A DNA stretch of 64,000 nucleotides from Pseudomonas nitroreducens TX1 (GTDB lineage Bacteria > Pseudomonadota > Gammaproteobacteria > Pseudomonadales > Pseudomonadaceae). Shown piece after piece: positions 25,360-33,608 of the stretch. Within the stretch, counting starts at the first letter, position 1, and every line of letters begins with the position of its first letter. Location of the stretch: the NCBI RefSeq assembly GCF_000313755.1, contig NZ_AMZB01000134.1, forward strand, positions 62,001 through 126,000, given 5' to 3'. Position numbers and translations under genes: made by a program. A model generated the notes under the pieces. The model had not been told where the DNA came from. It ran no database searches and saw only the letters and a program-made list of their open reading frames with translations.

Positions 25360-26157
25360 TCAGAAGATGCTGCTGACCTCGCCTGAAGCCATCACCTTCG
25401 CCTCGATGATCTTCTGGCTGCGCAGATTCTTCACGCGGATCACCTCGTCCTGCTTGCCGTTGGCCAGCGCCTCGCCGACGGCGCTGGCCTGGATGCCGTC
25501 CTGGCTGGCGACGATCTTCACCTGCTGCCCGCGGCGCACCAGCATTGCGCCATCGAGCAGCGCCGGGGTCAGCGGCTGGTCGGCGCGGATGCGGCGGCGG
25601 GCGGTCTTGCCCGTCACTTCCGTGATATCGGTGAAGTAACCCCGCGAACTCTTGCCGAGCTCCACCGGCGCGAGCTTGAGTTGCGCCGCCTCCAGCGTCT
25701 GGCCGCGCTCGATCTCGCCGCTGGCGACCACGGTCGGCAGGGATACCCTGGGTTGGCTGGTGAAGCTCACCGGCCAGCCGGGTTGCCCGGCGCAGGAAGC
25801 TTCGAAACGGCGCCGTGCGGTAACCGCGGCGGGAGTTTCCAGCAAGCGCAACTGCGGGCCGCCTGGGCAGGCGGCGAGCTTGCCCAGGCTGCTGGGCAGG
25901 TTGTTGTCAACCGTGAACGTCATGCCTTTCCACCCGGCCTTGCGCGCGGCTTCTTTCAACTCGGAGGCGACCTGCTGCTGCGCGGCGGCGTCGAGTTGCG
26001 CACGTGCATCCTTGGCTTGCGCCAGGGTGGGAAGCAGCAGGAGGAAGCAGGCGGAAAGGGTTTTTCCGCATCCTGTCGCGTGGCGTGTCGAAAGCGGAAA
26101 CGCCGCGTTGCACACGCAAGTCATTCCTGCGCGTAAAGCCTTGTAGATCAACGACAT
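25360..26157 (-). CDS. flgA: flagellar P-ring assembly chaperone FlgA
   Basis: FlgA, about 265 aa, is the periplasmic chaperone for P-ring (FlgI) assembly. The signal sequence is atypical: a hydrophobic core TLSACFLLLLPTLAQA follows a long n-region. The C-terminal SAF domain is well conserved: VVASGEIERGQTLEAAQLKL, then ARRRIRADQPLTPALLDGAM, RRGQQVKIVASQDGIQASAV, ending in VKNLRSQKIIEAKVMASGEV. I start at 26157; an ATG at 26181 would add eight residues, and the open frame extends further. It is divergent from flgB with about 75 bp between them. Confidence 0.88.
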   Translation of the reverse strand: MSLIYKALRAGMTCVCNAAFPLSTRHATGCGKTLSACFLLLLPTLAQAKDARAQLDAAAQQQVASELKEAARKAGWKGMTFTVDNNLPSSLGKLAACPGGPQLRLLETPAAVTARRRFEASCAGQPGWPVSFTSQPRVSLPTVVASGEIERGQTLEAAQLKLAPVELGKSSRGYFTDITEVTGKTARRRIRADQPLTPALLDGAMLVRRGQQVKIVASQDGIQASAVGEALANGKQDEVIRVKNLRSQKIIEAKVMASGEVSSIF

Positions 26158-26175
26158 GAAGCGGCCTTCAGGGGT

Positions 26176-26191
26176 CGGCATGCTTTGTGCT
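26176..26191 (+). promoter_or_regulatory. sigma-54 promoter candidate upstream of flgB
   Basis: CGGCATG-CTTT-GTGCT has exact GG-N10-GC spacing (GG 26177-26178, GC 26189-26190). It matches about nine of twelve consensus positions. flgB begins 42 bp further on. It would drive the 11-gene flgB-L/lafW operon under the LafK-like activator. Confidence 0.5.
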
Positions 26192-26232
26192 CTGTCGCCT
26201 CGCACGCCGAAAAGTGAGAGTGGGTTGCGGAA

Positions 26233-26598
26233 ATGAGTATACGGTTTGACGAGACGCTGGGTATCCACGAGAGAGCCCTCTCGCTGCACATGCAGCGCAG
26301 CGAAATCCTCGCCTCCAACCTGGCCAACGAGGACACCCCCGGCTTCAAGGCGCGGGACATCGACTTCGCCGCCGAGATGCAGCGCCAGGACACCTCCAGC
26401 GTCCTGTTGGCCAGCACCAGCGCCGCGCGCCCGGACCTGAAGTACCGCATCCCCAACCAGCCATCCCAGGACGGCAACAGCGTGGAGCTGGCCACCGAGC
26501 AGGCGGAGTTCTCGCGCAACGCGATGGATTTCCAGACCAGCCTCACCTTCCTGACCTTGAAGTTCCGCGGCCTCAAGCAGGCCATCGAAGGACGCTGA
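26233..26598 (+). CDS. flgB: flagellar proximal rod protein FlgB
   Basis: FlgB, 121 aa, forms part of the proximal rod. The N-terminus carries the axial-protein motif RSEILASNLANEDTPGFKAR (ANNLAN-type). The C-terminal helix DFQTSLTFLTLKFRGLKQAI is typical. First gene of the rod-hook operon, 4 bp before flgC, downstream of a sigma-54 promoter candidate. Confidence 0.95.
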   Translation: MSIRFDETLGIHERALSLHMQRSEILASNLANEDTPGFKARDIDFAAEMQRQDTSSVLLASTSAARPDLKYRIPNQPSQDGNSVELATEQAEFSRNAMDFQTSLTFLTLKFRGLKQAIEGR

Positions 26599-26602
26599 CG
26601 CC

Positions 26603-27031
26603 ATGGCATTCGATTCCATCTACCGCATCGCCGGCTCGTCGATGAACGCGCAGACCGTGCGCCTGAATACCGTGGCCAGCAACCTGGCCAACGCCGACTC
26701 CGCCGCCAACAGCCCGGACGCCGTGTACCAGGCGCGCAAGCCGATGTTCGCCGCCGTCTACGAGAACGACCAGCTCACCCGCGGCGCCGGCATGGGCGGC
26801 GCCCACGTGCAGGTGCTCGACGTGGTCACCTCCGGCCGCGCCCCGCAGCGCCGCTACGAGCCGGGCAGCCCGCTGGCCGATGCCACCGGCTACGTCTACT
26901 ACCCCGACGTCAACGAGATCGAGGAGATGACCGACATGATGTCCGCCACCCGCAGCTTCGAGACCGGCGTGGAAGTGCTCAACCGCGTGAAGAGCATGCA
27001 GTCCAGCCTGCTGAAACTGGGAGACGCCTGA
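26603..27031 (+). CDS. flgC: flagellar proximal rod protein FlgC
   Basis: FlgC, 142 aa, is a rod component. The N-terminus has NAQTVRLNTVASNLANADSA. The ending TDMMSATRSFETGVEVLNRV is the flg_bbr C-terminal signature. The middle PDVNEIEEMTDMM is conserved in FlgC. Its stop codon overlaps the flgD start (TGATG). Confidence 0.95.
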   Translation: MAFDSIYRIAGSSMNAQTVRLNTVASNLANADSAANSPDAVYQARKPMFAAVYENDQLTRGAGMGGAHVQVLDVVTSGRAPQRRYEPGSPLADATGYVYYPDVNEIEEMTDMMSATRSFETGVEVLNRVKSMQSSLLKLGDA

Positions 27032-27702
27032 TGGGCACGGTGAACAACGACACCAGCGGCACCAGCACCAACGGCACCGCTTCGGATGCGCCCCGGCAGG
27101 CGGTCAACCTGGGCGAGCTGACCGACATGGAGAACAGCTTCATCACCCTGCTGGTCGCCCAGGTGCAATACCAGGACCCGACCAAGCCGGTGGACAGCAC
27201 CGAGTTCATCAACCAGTACTCGGCCATGGCGCAGGTCAAGAGCATGCAGAACATGACCACCCTGCAGCAGAACAACCTGGTGCTGATGGACAACCTGCAG
27301 ACCCTCACGGCCGCAGGCCTGGTCGGCCAGGAAGTGAAGGTCAGCGCTGACAGCCTGCAACTGGACGGCGACAAGGTCAGCGGGCAGATCACCCTGGAGC
27401 ACGCCTCGGCCACCACCGTGCTACAGCTCACCGACGCCAACGGCGTGCGCACCGACATCGCCCTCGGCCCGCAGGAAGCCGGCGCCGTGCCCTTCACCGT
27501 GGACCCGCAGGCGCTGGGCCTTAAGCCCGGCAAGTACAGCCTGGCGGTCAAGACCGAGAGCGGCGAGACGCCAGGCATCGAGGTTTCCGGCCGGGTGCAC
27601 AACGTTCGCGTCAGCGCCGACGGCCCGGTGCTGGAAGTCGAAGGCGCAGGTTCGGTGCCCTTCTACAAGATCGTCGAATTCAGCCAGGGCCAAGCCGCCT
27701 GA
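27031..27702 (+). CDS. flgD: hook-capping protein FlgD
   Basis: FlgD, 223 aa, is the scaffold that caps the growing hook and is later discarded. The conserved N-terminal block is present: FITLLVAQVQYQDPTKPVDS then EFINQYSAMAQVKSMQNM. The C-terminal part forms the FlgD Ig-like and tudor-like domains. The stop codon is the first base triplet of a large palindromic element that separates flgD from flgE. Confidence 0.94.
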   Translation: MGTVNNDTSGTSTNGTASDAPRQAVNLGELTDMENSFITLLVAQVQYQDPTKPVDSTEFINQYSAMAQVKSMQNMTTLQQNNLVLMDNLQTLTAAGLVGQEVKVSADSLQLDGDKVSGQITLEHASATTVLQLTDANGVRTDIALGPQEAGAVPFTVDPQALGLKPGKYSLAVKTESGETPGIEVSGRVHNVRVSADGPVLEVEGAGSVPFYKIVEFSQGQAA

Positions 27703-27851
27703 GCGCTTGTTTACGGTATCGCGAGCTAGAGCAGAACAAGGCAGAAACAGGCTGAAAAAGCGGAGTTTACGCGCTGTAAATGAGCATTTTTCAGCCTGTT
27801 TCTAACGCAGTTTTGCCGACGCGCAGCAGATCGTAAACAAGCTCTGAGCGC
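27700..27851. repeat. long imperfect palindrome, MITE-like, between flgD and flgE
   Basis: About 150 bp folding into one long hairpin. The outer arms GCTTGTTTACG (27705-27715) and CGTAAACAAGC (27832-27842) match over 11 bp. The inner arms AGAAACAGGCTGAAAAA (27743-27759) and its complement (27787-27803) match perfectly over 17 bp. The loop itself contains TTTAC-GCGCT-GTAAA. A direct repeat TGAGCGC(T/C)TGTT flanks it at 27700-27711 and 27845-27856, like a target-site duplication. It is AT-richer than its surroundings and codes for nothing visible. Confidence 0.78.
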
Positions 27852-27882
27852 CTGTTCCCCCCACTTAGGATGAGCTAACGCC

Positions 27883-29070
27883 ATGAGCTTCAACATCGCC
27901 CTGACCGGCCTGAACGCCGTCACCCAGCAGCTGGACACCATCAGCAACAACATCGCCAACTCCGGCACCGTGGGCTTCAAGTCCTCGCGCACCGAGTTCG
28001 GCAGCGTCTACGCCGACAGCAAGGGCATGGGCGTGGAAGTCGCCGGTACCACCCAGAGCATCAGCCAGGGCGGCTCGCTGGTGTCGACCAACCGCGCCCT
28101 GGACCTCGCCATTTCCGGCGGCGGCTTCTTCGTGGTCAAGAGCGGCAACGGCGACACCCAGTACACCCGCGCCGGCGTGTTCGGCCAGGACAAGAGCAAC
28201 TACCTGATCAACGCCACCGGGCAGCGTCTGCAGGGCTACCCGACCGACGCCGCCGGCAACCTGCTGGTGGGCACCGTTTCCGACCTGCAGGTGAAGACCG
28301 CCAACCTGCCGGCGAAGGCTACCGACAAGCTGGAGTTCGTCGCCAACCTCGATTCCAACGAAAAGGTGCCGACCGTCTCGCCGTTCGACCCGCAGAAGGT
28401 GGAGACCTACAACTCCACCTACACCAGCAAGATCTACGACTCCCAGGGCAAGGAACACACCCTGACCCAGTACTTCGTGCTGACCGGCACCAACACCTGG
28501 GATGCGCACTACGCGGTGGACGGCAACGCCGTCGGCGCCACCCAGTCGCTGACCTTCGCCCCGGACGGCTCGCTGTCCGCGCCGATCGCCTCGGTGCCGG
28601 TGGGCTTCACGCTGCCGGGCGTCGACCCGATGAACATCGCCCTGGACTACACCGGCACCAGCCAGTACGGCTCGGACTTCGTCGTCACCACCAACCGCAC
28701 CACCGGCTACGCCGCCGGCGAGCAGACCGGCATCGCGGTGGAGAACGACGGCAAGGTCTACGTCAACTACAGCAATGGCCAGCGCATGCTGCAGGGCCAG
28801 GTCGCCCTGGCGAACTTCATCAACGCCGGCGGGCTGCAGAACCAGAGCGGCACCGCCTGGACCGAGACCTCCGCGTCCGGCGCCCCGCTGATCGGCGTGC
28901 CCGGCATCGGCCAGTTCGGCTCGCTGTCGGCCGGCAACCTGGAGGGCTCCAACGTCGACATCACCCAGCAGCTGGTGGGCCTTATGGAAGGCCAGCGCAA
29001 CTACCAGGCGAACACCAAGGTGATGACCACCGACAAGGAACTCACCCAGGTCCTGTTCTCGGCTATCTAA
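27883..29070 (+). CDS. flgE: flagellar hook protein FlgE
   Basis: FlgE, 395 aa, is the hook subunit. The N-terminus has TGLNAVTQQLDTISNNIANS and GTVGFKSSRTEF. The axial core has RALDLAISGGGFFVVKSGNG. The C-terminus reads QRNYQANTKVMTTDKELTQV. It is separated from flgD by a palindromic repeat and from flgF by another, yet orientation and order remain those of a standard flg operon. Either repeat could act on mRNA stability or polarity. Confidence 0.95.
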   Translation: MSFNIALTGLNAVTQQLDTISNNIANSGTVGFKSSRTEFGSVYADSKGMGVEVAGTTQSISQGGSLVSTNRALDLAISGGGFFVVKSGNGDTQYTRAGVFGQDKSNYLINATGQRLQGYPTDAAGNLLVGTVSDLQVKTANLPAKATDKLEFVANLDSNEKVPTVSPFDPQKVETYNSTYTSKIYDSQGKEHTLTQYFVLTGTNTWDAHYAVDGNAVGATQSLTFAPDGSLSAPIASVPVGFTLPGVDPMNIALDYTGTSQYGSDFVVTTNRTTGYAAGEQTGIAVENDGKVYVNYSNGQRMLQGQVALANFINAGGLQNQSGTAWTETSASGAPLIGVPGIGQFGSLSAGNLEGSNVDITQQLVGLMEGQRNYQANTKVMTTDKELTQVLFSAI

Positions 29071-29122
29071 GCGTCTTTTTACGATTTTCTGCTGTGTTGG
29101 AAGTATCGATGCTCGGGCATTT

Positions 29123-29168
29123 CCCTCTCCCCAGCCCTCTCCCTGAAGGGAGAGGGCTGGGGAGAGGG
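29123..29168. repeat. long GC-rich palindrome between flgE and flgF
   Basis: CCCTCTCCCCAGCCCTCTCC followed by CTGAAGGGAGAGGGCTGGGG and AGAGGG gives arms of about 21 bp around a three-base loop. This is the longest member of the CCCTCTCCC repeat family seen in the window. It can form a strong mRNA hairpin inside the operon. Confidence 0.8.
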
Positions 29169-29227
29169 GTTCTTCAAGCGACACGTCCCCATGCTTTTCC
29201 AACTCAAAAGGCCTCTAAGGACTCCTC

Positions 29228-29956
29228 ATGGATCGCCTCGGCTATACCGCAATGACCGCCGCCAGCCGCAGCATGGCGGCGCTGGACGTGCGCGCGAACA
29301 ACCTCGCCAACGTCAACACGCCCGGCTTTCGCGCCGACCTGGAACACGCCACCGCGGTGGACGTGAGCGGCGCCGGCTACGACAGCCGCCACCTCGCGCG
29401 CATCGAGAGCAGTGGCGTGGACATGAGCGCCGGCACCCTGATGGCCACCGGTCGCGACCTCGACGTCGCCATCCAGGGCCAGGGCCTGTTCGCCGTGCAG
29501 AGCGGCAACGGCGAGGCCTACACGCGCCAGGGCAACCTGGAGATCGACGCCGACCGCCAGCTGATGATCAACGGCCGCGCCGTGCTCGGCGAGTCCGGCC
29601 CGATCACCCTGCCCGAGTACGACGCCATCGCCATCGGCAACGACGGCACCATTTCGGTGATGCCGCGCGGCGACTTCATGATGACCGACGTCGACCGCCT
29701 GAAGCTGGTGGACGCCCCGGCGTCCTCCCTGGTGAAGAACGCCCAGGGCCTGCTGGTGAGCAAGGACGGCCAGAACGTCGCGGCCAGCGAGGACGTGCGC
29801 CTGGTGTCCGGACACCTGGAGCAGAGCAACGTCTCGGCCATCGACCAGCTGGTGGGCACCCTGAGCCTGAACCGTCGGTTCGAGGCCCAGGTGAAGATGA
29901 TGAAGGCCGCCTCGGATCTCGCCGAGGCCGGCGACCGCATGATCCGTGGCGCGTAA
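29228..29956 (+). CDS. flgF: flagellar proximal rod protein FlgF
   Basis: FlgF, 242 aa, is a rod protein. The N-terminal block is MAALDVRANNLANVNTPGFR. The middle contains GRDLDVAIQGQGLFAVQSGN. The C-terminal block is LVGTLSLNRRFEAQVKMMKA. Length and motifs are complete. An AGGACTCCTC leader precedes the ATG; flgG follows 27 bp later. Confidence 0.95.
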   Translation: MDRLGYTAMTAASRSMAALDVRANNLANVNTPGFRADLEHATAVDVSGAGYDSRHLARIESSGVDMSAGTLMATGRDLDVAIQGQGLFAVQSGNGEAYTRQGNLEIDADRQLMINGRAVLGESGPITLPEYDAIAIGNDGTISVMPRGDFMMTDVDRLKLVDAPASSLVKNAQGLLVSKDGQNVAASEDVRLVSGHLEQSNVSAIDQLVGTLSLNRRFEAQVKMMKAASDLAEAGDRMIRGA

Positions 29957-29983
29957 CGCGCGGCGCGCAGACAGGAGCACAAC

Positions 29984-30769
29984 ATGAGTTCGGCACTTTG
30001 GGTCAGCAAGACGGGCCTCGCGGCACAGGACACCGCGATGTCCACCGTCGCCAACAACCTGGCCAACGTCAACACCGTCGGCTTCAAGAGCGACCGCGCG
30101 GTGTTCGAGGACCTGTTCTACCAGGTGCAGCTGCAACCCGGCGCCCAGGCTGACCAGGTCAACACCGTGCCTTCGGGCATCCAGCTGGGCAGCGGCGTGC
30201 GCGTCGTCGGCACGCAGAAGGTGTTCACCGAAGGCAGCATGCAGACCACCGGGCAACCGATGGACCTGGCCATCGTCGGCAGCGGCTTCTTCCAGGTCGA
30301 GGCGCCCAACGGCGACACCTACTACACCGAGAACGGCCAGCTGCAGCTGAACAACGAAGGCATCGTGGTCAACGCCCAGGGCCTGCCGCTGACGCCGAAC
30401 ATCGAGGTACCGGCCGGCGCCAGCCGCTTCACCGTCGGCAGCGACGGCATCGTCACCGCCGTGCTGCCGGGAGAGACGTTGCCCACGGAGCTCGGCCAGA
30501 TCACCCTGGTCAGCTTCACCAACCCGTCGGGCCTGGAAGCCATCGGCGGCAACCTCTACAAGGAAACCGCCGCCAGCGGCGAGCCGGAGGAAGGCACGCC
30601 GGGCGAGGAAGGCCTGGGCACCCTCAAGCAGGGCGTACTGGAAGGTTCCAACGTGCAGGTGGTGGAGGCGATGGTGAACATGATCGCCATCCAGCGCGCC
30701 TACGAGGCCAACGCCAAGGTGCTCGACGCCGCGTCGGGCATGCAGCAGTTCCTCAACCAGACGGTCTGA
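29984..30769 (+). CDS. flgG: flagellar distal rod protein FlgG
   Basis: FlgG, 261 aa, is the distal rod subunit. It begins SSALWVSKTGLAAQDTAMST and has NNLANVNTVGFKSDRAVFED, the FlgG hallmark QPGAQADQVNTVPSGIQLGS, and a C-terminal VEAMVNMIAIQRAYEANAKV. A GACAGGAGCACAAC leader supports the ATG. It is 2 bp before flgH. Confidence 0.96.
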   Translation: MSSALWVSKTGLAAQDTAMSTVANNLANVNTVGFKSDRAVFEDLFYQVQLQPGAQADQVNTVPSGIQLGSGVRVVGTQKVFTEGSMQTTGQPMDLAIVGSGFFQVEAPNGDTYYTENGQLQLNNEGIVVNAQGLPLTPNIEVPAGASRFTVGSDGIVTAVLPGETLPTELGQITLVSFTNPSGLEAIGGNLYKETAASGEPEEGTPGEEGLGTLKQGVLEGSNVQVVEAMVNMIAIQRAYEANAKVLDAASGMQQFLNQTV

Positions 30770-30771
30770 CG

Positions 30772-31434
30772 ATGACGCGCCTTGCCCTGCTGCTCGCCCT
30801 GGCGCTGCTCGCCGGCTGCCAGAGCTTCGAGGAGATGTTGCCGGACGAGGATTCCTCGACCTACCAGCCGCCGGAGCTGGACTACAGCCAGCCGCCCACC
30901 ACCAGCGGCGGCCTGTTCCGTTCCGGCTACGGCGGCTCGCTGCTGCGCGACAAGCGCGCCATCGGCGTCGGCGACATCGTCACCGTGGTGCTCAGCGAGT
31001 CCACCCAGTCGAGCAAGAGCGCGGGCACCAGCTTCGGCAAGCAGTCCAGCCTGGACGTGCCGGTGCCGACCATCCTGACCAAGGAATACGGCGGCCTGGA
31101 AAGCTCCGCCACGGCCAACCGCGACTTCACCGGCTCGGCGAAGAGCTCGCAGCAGAACACCCTCTCCGGCTCCATCGCGGTGACCGTGCACAAGGTGCTG
31201 CCCGGCGGCGTGCTGCTGGTGAAGGGCGAGAAATCCCTGCGCCTGAACCAGGGCGACGAGTTCATCCGCCTCACGGGCCTGGTGCGCATCGACGACATCA
31301 ACCGTTCCAACCAGGTGTCCTCGCAGAACGTCGCCAACGCGAAGATTTCCTACGCCGGGCGCGGCGTGCTCAACGACAGCAACTCGGCCGGCTGGCTGAC
31401 ACGCTTCTTCACCCACCCGCTGTTCCCGATGTAA
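30772..31434 (+). CDS. flgH: flagellar L-ring lipoprotein FlgH
   Basis: FlgH, 220 aa, forms the outer-membrane L ring. The signal peptide has lipobox LLAGC, so Cys15 would be lipidated. Conserved segments are AIGVGDIVTVVLSESTQSSK and VRIDDINRSNQVSSQNVANA, ending in the L-ring C-terminal GWLTRFFTHPLFPM-type stretch. Complete and of usual length. Confidence 0.95.
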   Translation: MTRLALLLALALLAGCQSFEEMLPDEDSSTYQPPELDYSQPPTTSGGLFRSGYGGSLLRDKRAIGVGDIVTVVLSESTQSSKSAGTSFGKQSSLDVPVPTILTKEYGGLESSATANRDFTGSAKSSQQNTLSGSIAVTVHKVLPGGVLLVKGEKSLRLNQGDEFIRLTGLVRIDDINRSNQVSSQNVANAKISYAGRGVLNDSNSAGWLTRFFTHPLFPM

Positions 31435-31449
31435 GCAGGCGAGCACTCC

Positions 31450-32568
31450 ATGCGTAGAACACTCATGTGTAGAACCCTTGGGCGCCTGCTGGCGGCCTTC
31501 TGCCTGTTCTGGCAGGCCGAGGCGCTGGCCATCCCCTTGCTGGACCTCGTGGACATCGAAGGCGTGCGCGAGAACCAGCTGATTGGCTACGGCCTGGTGG
31601 TCGGCCTGGACGGCACCGGCGACAAGAACCAGGTGAAGTTCACCAACCAGTCGGTGGCCAACATGCTCAAGCAGTTCGGCGTGAACCTGCCGCCGAACGT
31701 CGACCCGAAACTGAAGAACGTCGCCGCCGTGAGCGTCACCGCCAGCGTGCCGCCGTCCTACAGCGCCGGGCAGACCATCGACGTCACCGTGTCCTCGCTG
31801 GGCGACGCCAAGAGCCTGCGCGGCGGCCTGCTGCTGATGACGCCGCTGCAGGGTGTGGACGGTGAGGTGTATGCGCTGGCCCAGGGCAATCTCGTGGTGG
31901 GCGGCCTGCACGCCCAGGGCCAGAGCGGCTCCAGCTTGTCGATCAACAGCGCCAACAGCGGCCTGATTCCCAATGGCGCGACCATCGAACGGATGATCCC
32001 CAGCGACTTCGCCCAGCGCCCGGACGTGATGCTCAACGTGCGCAAACCGAGCTTCCAGACCGCCACCCAGGTGATGAACGCGGTGAACGAACGCTTCGGC
32101 TCCGGCACTGCCACCGCGCTGGACGGCACCAAGGTGTCGGTGCGTGCTCCGGTCAGCCTGGCCCAGCGCACCAGCTTCATGGCCATGCTCGAAGGCATGG
32201 AAGTGCAGGAAGGCCGCACCCGGCCCAAGGTGGTGTTCAACAGCCGCACCGGCACCGTGGTGGTCGGCCAGGGCGTGCGCGTGAAGGCGGCCGCCGTGGC
32301 CCACGGCACGCTCACCGTGACCATCAGCGAGAACCCCCAGGTCAGCCAGCCCGGCCCGTTCTCCAATGGCACCACGGCCGTCACGCCGCAGTCGGACGTC
32401 TCGGTCAGCCAGGACAAGAAGCCGATGTTCAAGTGGCCCGAGGGCACCAGCCTGGAAAGCATCATCAACACGGTGAACAGCCTGGGCGCCACGCCGGACG
32501 ACGTGATGAGCATCCTCCAGGCGCTGGAGCAGGCCGGCGCGCTGAACGCCGAGCTGGTGGTGATCTGA
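31450..32568 (+). CDS. flgI: flagellar P-ring protein FlgI
   Basis: FlgI, 372 aa, builds the periplasmic P ring; FlgA is its chaperone. A signal peptide ends near WQAEALA. The mature start has [20 protein letters not shown] and [10 protein letters not shown], then [20 protein letters not shown]. The C-terminus is [20 protein letters not shown]. The first 30 bases are an imperfect tandem duplication giving two Met codons five residues apart (31450 and 31465). I use the first. The stop overlaps the flgJ ATG. Confidence 0.95.
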   Translation: MRRTLMCRTLGRLLAAFCLFWQAEALAIPLLDLVDIEGVRENQLIGYGLVVGLDGTGDKNQVKFTNQSVANMLKQFGVNLPPNVDPKLKNVAAVSVTASVPPSYSAGQTIDVTVSSLGDAKSLRGGLLLMTPLQGVDGEVYALAQGNLVVGGLHAQGQSGSSLSINSANSGLIPNGATIERMIPSDFAQRPDVMLNVRKPSFQTATQVMNAVNERFGSGTATALDGTKVSVRAPVSLAQRTSFMAMLEGMEVQEGRTRPKVVFNSRTGTVVVGQGVRVKAAAVAHGTLTVTISENPQVSQPGPFSNGTTAVTPQSDVSVSQDKKPMFKWPEGTSLESIINTVNSLGATPDDVMSILQALEQAGALNAELVVI

Positions 32569-33608
32569 TGAGCATCACCTCGCTCAATCGCCCCATCGTT
32601 CCCAGCGGCCAGCCGGGCGAGTCGCCTGAACAAATTCGCCGCGAACAGTTGCAGGCGGCCTCCGAGCAGTTCGAGGCGATGTTCCTGCAGCAGATCCTCA
32701 AGCAGATGCGCAAGGCCGGCGACGTGCTCTCCGCCGGCAGCCCGCTGCGCAGCCGAGACCTCGACACGATGCGCGACTTCTACGATGAGGCGCTGGCCGA
32801 GCACCTGGCCTCGCGCAAGCAGACCGGCATCGCCGACCTGCTGGTGCGCCAGCTCTCGGCTGAGCCGACCGACACCACCGCGCCGGTGGCGCTGGCGGAC
32901 GGTGGCGAGGCCCTGCGCCGGCCTTCCGTCTCCAGCCGCAACCCGCTGGTCGACACCTGGCAACGCGGCGTCGAGCGCCTCGCCCACGCCTGGCAGCAAG
33001 GCAGTGCGGGCTTCCGCACCCTGGTGGACAGCGTGATCGGCCAGGAATCCGGCGGCAACGCCGCCGCCGTTTCTCCCAAGGGCGCACGCGGCCTGATGCA
33101 GCTGATGCCCGACACCGCCCGCGAAGTCGCCGGCGAGCTCGGCCTGCCCTACGACGAGCAGCGCCTGACCAGCGACCCGGCCTATAACAAGGCCCTGGGC
33201 AGCGCCTACCTGGGCAAGCTGCTCGACCGCTACGACGGCCAGCACGTGCTCGCCCTGGCCGCGTACAACGCCGGCCCCGGCAAGGTGGACGAGTGGCTGA
33301 AGAACAACGGCGACCCGCGCAGCGGGCAGATCGGCATGGCCGACTGGGTGCGCAGCATTCCCTATGACGAAACCCGCGACTACACCCTCGGCGTCCTGCG
33401 CCGCGTGCGCGAGGCCCAGGCGCCGGCGCGTATCCCCGGCAGCGGCCTGTCGCCCGAGAGTGGTCTGAAGCACGCGCCCCAGGACGGATTTAAGCGTCAC
33501 GCCGATTCCGTCGCCTATCAGGGACAACAGCCCGAATTTGTTTCCCGACCGGCCTCGGCGGCCTTTGCCCAGCCGATTCGCCTCGAGTCGAAGGAGAGTG
33601 CCTCTTGA
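32568..33608 (+). CDS. flgJ: rod-cap FlgJ with an SLT-type (not GH73) muramidase domain
   Basis: FlgJ-like, 346 aa. The N-terminal rod-binding domain is standard (EQFEAMFLQQILKQMRKAGD, then DLDTMRDFYDEALAEHLA). The C-terminal enzyme domain is a lytic-transglycosylase SLT/GH23 fold with IGQESGGN (Glu160 catalytic), GARGLMQLMP (173-181) and LALAAYNAGPGKVDEW (about 228-243). Classical gammaproteobacterial FlgJ carries an N-acetylglucosaminidase (GH73) domain instead. The product would scaffold the rod and open peptidoglycan by a different chemistry. The open frame extends upstream to 32433, but the ATG overlapping the flgI stop is right. Confidence 0.92.
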   Translation: MSITSLNRPIVPSGQPGESPEQIRREQLQAASEQFEAMFLQQILKQMRKAGDVLSAGSPLRSRDLDTMRDFYDEALAEHLASRKQTGIADLLVRQLSAEPTDTTAPVALADGGEALRRPSVSSRNPLVDTWQRGVERLAHAWQQGSAGFRTLVDSVIGQESGGNAAAVSPKGARGLMQLMPDTAREVAGELGLPYDEQRLTSDPAYNKALGSAYLGKLLDRYDGQHVLALAAYNAGPGKVDEWLKNNGDPRSGQIGMADWVRSIPYDETRDYTLGVLRRVREAQAPARIPGSGLSPESGLKHAPQDGFKRHADSVAYQGQQPEFVSRPASAAFAQPIRLESKESAS

